From positions 496,001 through 560,000 of the forward strand of contig OY970260.1 of NCBI GenBank assembly GCA_963715625.1: a stretch of DNA of 64,000 bases, given 5' to 3'. Numbering within the stretch: the stretch's first letter is position 1; the number at the start of each line of letters is the position of its first letter. The DNA is from VRUE01 sp963715625 (GTDB taxonomy: Bacteria > Actinomycetota > Thermoleophilia > Solirubrobacterales > 70-9). The position numbers were made by a program, and so were the translations under genes. Shown piece by piece: positions 57,089 to 64,000 of this stretch. The notes beneath the pieces were generated by a model, which was not told the DNA's origin, made no database searches, and was given only the letters and a program-made list of their open reading frames with translations.

Positions 57089-57353
57089 CCTTGCCCGTTC
57101 CCGAGTGAGAGCGGAAGGTCCGCGTCGGCGCGAACTCGCCGAGCTTGTGGCCGACCATCGACTCGGAGATGAACACCGGCACGTGCTTGCGACCGTCGTG
57201 GACGGCGATCGTGTGGCCGACCATGTCGGGAAAGATCGTCGAGCTGCGCGACCACGTCTTCAGCATCTGCTTGCTGCCGGACTCGTTCATCGCGGCGATC
57301 CGCTTCATCAGCGCCTCTTCCACCCACGGGCCCTTTTTTGTGGATCTGCCCAT
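57081..57353 (-). CDS. rpsS: 30S ribosomal protein S19
   Basis: 90 residues. RSTKKGPWVEEALMKRIAAMNE start, then TWSRSSTIFPDMVGHTIAVHDGRKHVPVFI and GHKLGEFAPTRTFRSHSG, the S19 signature. Complete; follows rplB by 6 bases. Confidence 0.97.
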   Translation of the reverse strand: MGRSTKKGPWVEEALMKRIAAMNESGSKQMLKTWSRSSTIFPDMVGHTIAVHDGRKHVPVFISESMVGHKLGEFAPTRTFRSHSGTGKGE

Positions 57354-57359
57354 CGCGCT

Positions 57360-58202
57360 CTACCTCTTCTTCTTCCCGCGCCTGCGGCCGCGCACGATGT
57401 AGCGGTCGGACTGCTTGCCCTTCTTGCGCGTGCGGTAGCCGAGGGTCGGCTTGCCCCACGGGGTCACCGGGTGCCCGCCGGGCGTGTGATGGGCCTCGCC
57501 GCCGCCGTGCGGGTGGTCGACCGGGTTCATCGCGACGCCGCGCGTCTGCGGGCGCTTCCCCTTGTGGCGGTTGCGGCCGGCCTTGCCGACCTTGAGGTTC
57601 TGGTGCTCGGCGTTGGAGAGGGTGCCGACCGTGGCCCGGCACTCGGCGCGGACGAGCCGCATCTCCGAGGACGGCAGCCGCAGGGTCACCATCTCGCCCT
57701 CCTTGGCCACCAGCTGGATCGAGGTCCCCGCGGAGCGGCCGAGCTTGCCGCCCTGGCCGGCGGTGAGCTCGACGTTGTGGACGATCGTGCCGGTCGGCAT
57801 TTCGCCGAGGGCGAGCGCGTTGCCCGGGCGGATGTCGGCGCCCGGGCCCGACTGCACCTCGTCGCCGACCGCGATCTGCGCGGGGGCGAGGATGTAGCTC
57901 TTGGCGCCGTCGGCGTAGTGCAGCAGGGCGATGTAGCAGCTGCGGTTGGGGTCGTACTCGATCGTCGCGACCCTCGCCGGCACGCCGTCGCGCAGGCGCT
58001 TGAAATCGACCTGCCGGTAACGCCGCTTCGCGCCGCCGCCGCGATGACGGGCGGTGACGCGCCCGTTCGCGTTGCGGCCCCCTGACTTGCGCAGGCCCTC
58101 GGTGAGCTTGCGCTCCGGCTCCGAAGCCGTCAGCTGCTCGCGCAGCGGATACGTCGCGAAGCGGCGTCCCGGGCTGGTTGGTTTTGTCTTTCGGTTCGGC
58201 AT
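57360..58202 (-). CDS. rplB: 50S ribosomal protein L2
   Basis: 280 residues; near the peptidyl-transferase centre. GRNANGRVTARHRGGGAKRRYRQ and the late NPVDHPHGGGEAHHTPGGHPVTPWGKPT with the conserved histidines are present. Start at ATG 58202. Complete. Confidence 0.97.
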   Translation of the reverse strand: MPNRKTKPTSPGRRFATYPLREQLTASEPERKLTEGLRKSGGRNANGRVTARHRGGGAKRRYRQVDFKRLRDGVPARVATIEYDPNRSCYIALLHYADGAKSYILAPAQIAVGDEVQSGPGADIRPGNALALGEMPTGTIVHNVELTAGQGGKLGRSAGTSIQLVAKEGEMVTLRLPSSEMRLVRAECRATVGTLSNAEHQNLKVGKAGRNRHKGKRPQTRGVAMNPVDHPHGGGEAHHTPGGHPVTPWGKPTLGYRTRKKGKQSDRYIVRGRRRGKKKR

Positions 58203-58213
58203 CCCCTGTTTCC

Positions 58214-58507
58214 CTAGGCAGTCTCTGCGCCCTCGAACAGCTCGATCCGTTCGCCGGGTGCGAGCTGGACGACGGCCTTCTTCCAACCCCGCGTCTTGCC
58301 CTGGTGCAGGCCGCGGCGCTTGGGCTTCGGCCGGACCTTGGCGGTCCGCACCGCGGCTACCTTGACGTCGAAGATCTCCTCGATCGCGTGGGCGATCTGG
58401 GTCTTGTGGGCGCGGTCGTCGACCCTGAACGTGTACTTGCCCTCTCCGATCAGCGCGTAGCTCTTCTCGGACACGACAGGGCGGATGATCGTGGTGCGCG
58501 CGTCCAT
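58214..58507 (-). CDS. rplW: 50S ribosomal protein L23
   Basis: 97 residues; exit-tunnel protein and docking site for trigger factor and SRP. IIRPVVSEKSYALIGEGKYTFRVD at the start and the later FDVKVAAVRTAKVRPKPKR. TGATG overlap with rplD. Confidence 0.96.
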   Translation of the reverse strand: MDARTTIIRPVVSEKSYALIGEGKYTFRVDDRAHKTQIAHAIEEIFDVKVAAVRTAKVRPKPKRRGLHQGKTRGWKKAVVQLAPGERIELFEGAETA

Positions 58508-59124
58508 CAGACCTTAGCCAGCCTCTCCTGCAGGTTGGCGAGGGCGCCCTCGGAGATGACAAGCGAGGCGGCGCCGATCACGTCGGCGACGCCGATTGCG
58601 CTGACCTCGGCGACCTCGACCCGCGCGATGTTGCGGAAGCTCTTCGCCGCGCCGGCCTCCTCCGGTGCGAGCACCACCAGCGTCGAGCGCTTCGCGCCCC
58701 ACTTGTCGAGGGCCTCGGCGGCGCTCTTGGTCGAAGGCGTCTCGAAGGCCGAGGCGTCGAGCAACGCGATGCTGTCTCGCCCGGCGTGCGTCGAGAGCGC
58801 CGAGCGCAGTGCCTTGCGACGGGCCTTGCGGTTGACCTTGACCGTGAAGTGACGCGGCTTGGGGCCGAAGGCGACGCCGCCGCCGAAACGGCTGGGGGAG
58901 CTGAGGGCGCCGACCCGGGCACGGCCGGTGCCCTTCTGCCGCCAGGCCTTGGCCCCGGTCATCGCTACCTCGCCGCGGGTCAGCGTCGAGGCGGTGCCCC
59001 GGCGGCGGGAGGCGAGATCGGCGCGGGCCGCCTCGTGGACGAGCGAGTGATGGAAGGGCTCCTCGAAGAGCCCCTTGGGCAGGTCCGCCTTGGTCGTCTT
59101 GCCGAGCACGGCTGCCTTAGCCAT
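58507..59124 (-). CDS. rplD: 50S ribosomal protein L4
   Basis: 205 residues. TRGEVAMTGAKAWRQKGTGRARVGALSSP is the tunnel loop of L4, followed by the C-terminal globular domain. L4 autoregulates the S10 operon in some bacteria; nothing here shows this. It overlaps rplC by 8 bases. Confidence 0.96.
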   Translation of the reverse strand: MAKAAVLGKTTKADLPKGLFEEPFHHSLVHEAARADLASRRRGTASTLTRGEVAMTGAKAWRQKGTGRARVGALSSPSRFGGGVAFGPKPRHFTVKVNRKARRKALRSALSTHAGRDSIALLDASAFETPSTKSAAEALDKWGAKRSTLVVLAPEEAGAAKSFRNIARVEVAEVSAIGVADVIGAASLVISEGALANLQERLAKV

Positions 59125-59746
59125 CGCTTCTCACCTCGACCACGGCATTGCGCGAGCCCGGGACAGAGCCCTTGATCAGGAGCAGGTTGCGCTCGGCGTC
59201 CACGTCGGCGACCTCGAGGCCCTTCTGGGTGACCCGCTTGTTGCCCATCTGCCCCGGCATCCGCATCCCCTTGAAGACGCGGGCGGGGAAGGTGCTGGCG
59301 CCGATCGAGCCCGGAGCGCGGACGTTGTGGGAGCCGTGGGTGACCGGGCCGCGACTGAAGTTGTGGCGCTTGATCCCGCCCTGGAAGCCCTTGCCGATCG
59401 AGGTGCCGGAGACCTTCACCTTCTGGCCGGCCTCGAAGGAGGCGACGGTGACGTCGTCGCCGATCTTGGGAGCCTCCTCGGCGCCGAGGTCCTCGTCGCG
59501 GAACTCGACCAGGTGGCGCATCGGGGCGGCGCCGGCCTTCTTCAGGTGACCTTCCTCCCCCTTGCTCAGCTTGCCCTGCTTCACCTCGCCGAAAGCGAGC
59601 TGGACGGCGGCGTAGCCGTCGCGATCGGGCTCACGCACCGCGGTCACCTTGCAGGGGCCGGCCTCGATCACAGTCACGGGCGTGACCGTGCCGTCCTCGC
59701 CGAAGACCTGCGTCATGCCGAGCTTCTTGCCGAGAATCGCAGCCAT
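59117..59746 (-). CDS. rplC: 50S ribosomal protein L3
   Basis: 209 residues. AAILGKKLGMTQVFGEDGTVTPVTVIEAGPC at the start, and GGIKRHNFSRGPVTHGSHNVRAPGSIGA, the L3 peptidyl-transferase loop. Complete. Confidence 0.97.
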   Translation of the reverse strand: MAAILGKKLGMTQVFGEDGTVTPVTVIEAGPCKVTAVREPDRDGYAAVQLAFGEVKQGKLSKGEEGHLKKAGAAPMRHLVEFRDEDLGAEEAPKIGDDVTVASFEAGQKVKVSGTSIGKGFQGGIKRHNFSRGPVTHGSHNVRAPGSIGASTFPARVFKGMRMPGQMGNKRVTQKGLEVADVDAERNLLLIKGSVPGSRNAVVEVRSDG

Positions 59747-59750
59747 CTCG

Positions 59751-60071
59751 CTACAACCGAATCTCGATGTCGACGCCGGCCGGGAGCGAATCCAGCCGCT
59801 GCAGCGAGTTGACCGTTTTCGGCGAAGGCTGGAGGATGTCGATCAGGCGCTTGTGGGTGCGCATCTCGAAGTGCTCGCGCGAGTCCTTGTCCTTGAACGG
59901 CGAGCGGATCACGCAGTAGACGTTCTTCTCGGTCGGCAGCGGCACCGGGCCCGAGACGCTGGCGCCGGTCCGCTCGGCGGTTTCGACGATCTCGCGGGCA
60001 GCCCGGTCTATGGCGTCGTGGTCGTACGCCTTGAGCCGGATCCGAATTTTCTGTGCTGCTATCGCTGCCAC
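59751..60071 (-). CDS. rpsJ: 30S ribosomal protein S10
   Basis: 106 residues. QKIRIRLKAYDHDAIDRAAREIVETAERTGA and HFEMRTHKRLIDILQPSPKTVNSLQRLDSLPAGVDIEI are the S10 blocks. GTG 60071 is chosen as the start close to the first strand. First gene of the S10 group; a 154-base gap with three hairpins separates it from tuf. Confidence 0.95.
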   Translation of the reverse strand: MAAIAAQKIRIRLKAYDHDAIDRAAREIVETAERTGASVSGPVPLPTEKNVYCVIRSPFKDKDSREHFEMRTHKRLIDILQPSPKTVNSLQRLDSLPAGVDIEIRL

Positions 60072-60117
60072 GGTCTGAAACTTGTCTTTCCTTCTCGCGC
60101 GTCCTACCGCGCGTAAA

Positions 60118-60148
60118 GGGCGGGGCCCCATTTGGTGGGGCGCCGCCC
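60118..60148. promoter_or_regulatory. hairpin upstream of rpsJ
   Basis: GGGCGGGGCCCCA and TGGGGCGCCGCCC pair over 13 bp with one mismatch around TTTGG. It lies about 46 bases before the rpsJ start. Attenuation or a leader structure of the S10 group is possible. Confidence 0.45.
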
Positions 60149-60173
60149 CCGGTCGTATGTCCTTGCAGTTGTC

Positions 60174-60217
60174 TCGCCGCCGGACGGCGGCGACTGGCGG
60201 GCCGGCGGGGCCCGCCA
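60174..60217 (-). terminator. tandem hairpins after tuf
   Basis: Two adjoining perfect 9-bp stems follow the tuf stop: TGGCGGGCC/GGCCCGCCA (60195-60217) and TCGCCGCCG-GA-CGGCGGCGA (60174-60193). No U-run follows, so termination would be partial or factor-dependent. Plausible 3' end or processing site between tuf and the S10 group. Confidence 0.5.
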
Positions 60218-60225
60218 CCCGGTCG

Positions 60226-61410
<1,185 letters not shown>

Positions 61411-61555
61411 CTCTCTCCGTTCTACCTTTCGAAGTCGGGTTCTGTCTGGTTTGGCTGGTTGAGTTCGCGGGGGCCGTCCTTGAGCAGGTCGCAGCGAGCT
61501 GCCTGCGGACGAACCTGGGAAATATAGCTGGAACAACCTCGTGGCCGAGTCACGT

Positions 61556-63667
<2,112 letters not shown>

Positions 63668-63691
63668 GGTTCTTAAGGTAAGGGTTTGGTC

Positions 63692-64000
63692 GTGAAACGG
63701 GGACGGGACAAACGCAAGCGATCTGGCAAGAGCCGGGATCGGCGCACGAAAAAGGCCCTCGCGGGCCCGGCGAAGCGAACTGCCAAGAAACTGCCTGAGC
63801 GACGCGCGATGATAGCAGCGGCGCGGCGGCGCATCGGCCTGGCGCTCGTTGCCGCAGCGAAGGGCACACGGCGGGCCGACCGCTGGGCGACGCGGCGGAT
63901 CGAGGTCCTGCGCCCCGCGGCGGCCCGCGAGCTGCGCCGCCTGCGTGCGACGAGCGTCCGGCTCGCGAAGGCCGCCGAGAAGCGGGCCCGCCCCCTGACC
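63692..64000 (+). CDS. very basic open frame, partial (runs off the window)
   Basis: From GTG 63692 an open frame of 103 codons continues past the window end. The product is about 40 percent Arg plus Lys (RDKRKRSGKSRDRRTKKA at the start) with alanine-rich helical stretches, which could be a nucleic-acid-binding protein. It is divergent from fusA. High GC allows chance open frames, so this is a weak call. No Shine-Dalgarno. Confidence 0.3.
   Translation, partial: MKRGRDKRKRSGKSRDRRTKKALAGPAKRTAKKLPERRAMIAAARRRIGLALVAAAKGTRRADRWATRRIEVLRPAAARELRRLRATSVRLAKAAEKRARPLT

Overview
The window is high-GC, gene-dense bacterial chromosome, most consistent with an actinobacterium of the Thermoleophilia/Solirubrobacterales type. 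The pointers are the GC content, many GTG/TTG starts, many genes with a -10-like box directly before the start codon and no Shine-Dalgarno (leaderless style), a deazaflavin (F420)-type reductase, a cholesterol-oxidase-like GMC flavoprotein and an S10-spc-alpha ribosomal operon. This lineage is an inference. The sequence probably contains some indel errors, because the essential gene rpsC is interrupted by a single-base frameshift.

Layout. 0-15 kb: small metabolic and housekeeping genes on both strands (SixA-like phosphatase, VOC, GNAT, SDR plus F420-type reductase, PECR-like SDR, MBL lactonase-like hydrolase, PlsC, GlpK, cupin, GT2, DUF4143 ATPase, orphan biotinyl domain, enoyl-CoA hydratase, AlkA-type glycosylase, diguanylate cyclase, NagZ-like hydrolase). 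15.5-22 kb: biotin genes bioB-bioF-bioD and bioA, split by a marR-MFS efflux pair with a dense operator array. 22-31.4 kb: an accessory stretch with two DUF2283 proteins, Nudix, LemA, rubredoxin plus GMC flavoprotein, SOD, a glycosidase, a Fic remnant, a Phd-PIN toxin-antitoxin pair, tRNA-Pro(CGG) and a DsbA-like protein. 31.4-40.7 kb: small IF2_N-like protein, FadD, patatin, PBP4-type carboxypeptidase, two tiny membrane proteins, surE, ligA, truA. 40.8-63.7 kb, all on the minus strand: fusA-tuf, then rpsJ-rplC-D-W-B-rpsS-rplV-rpsC-rplP-rpmC-rpsQ-rplN-X-E-rpsN-H-rplF-R-rpsE-rpmD-rplO-secY-adk-map, then a broken penicillin acylase where infA is normally found, then rpmJ-rpsM-K-D-rpoA-rplQ.

The most unusual content is a set of dispersed palindromic elements, about fifteen copies in five families. 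Within a family the unpaired core is conserved, sometimes identical, while the stems differ between copies and stay paired through compensatory changes. Some copies lie between genes. Others lie in frame inside genes: S17, L5, S5 and BioD. Four copies fill the stop-to-start gaps of the ribosomal operon; their outer arms begin at the upstream stop codon, and in two cases they pair with the Shine-Dalgarno of the next gene. The in-frame copies recall the Rickettsia palindromic elements. I recognise none of these families.

Functionally, the biotin cluster, the orphan biotinyl domain, FadD, the enoyl-CoA hydratase, PlsC, GlpK and the SDRs suggest active lipid and biotin metabolism. The right third is the translation, secretion and transcription core.
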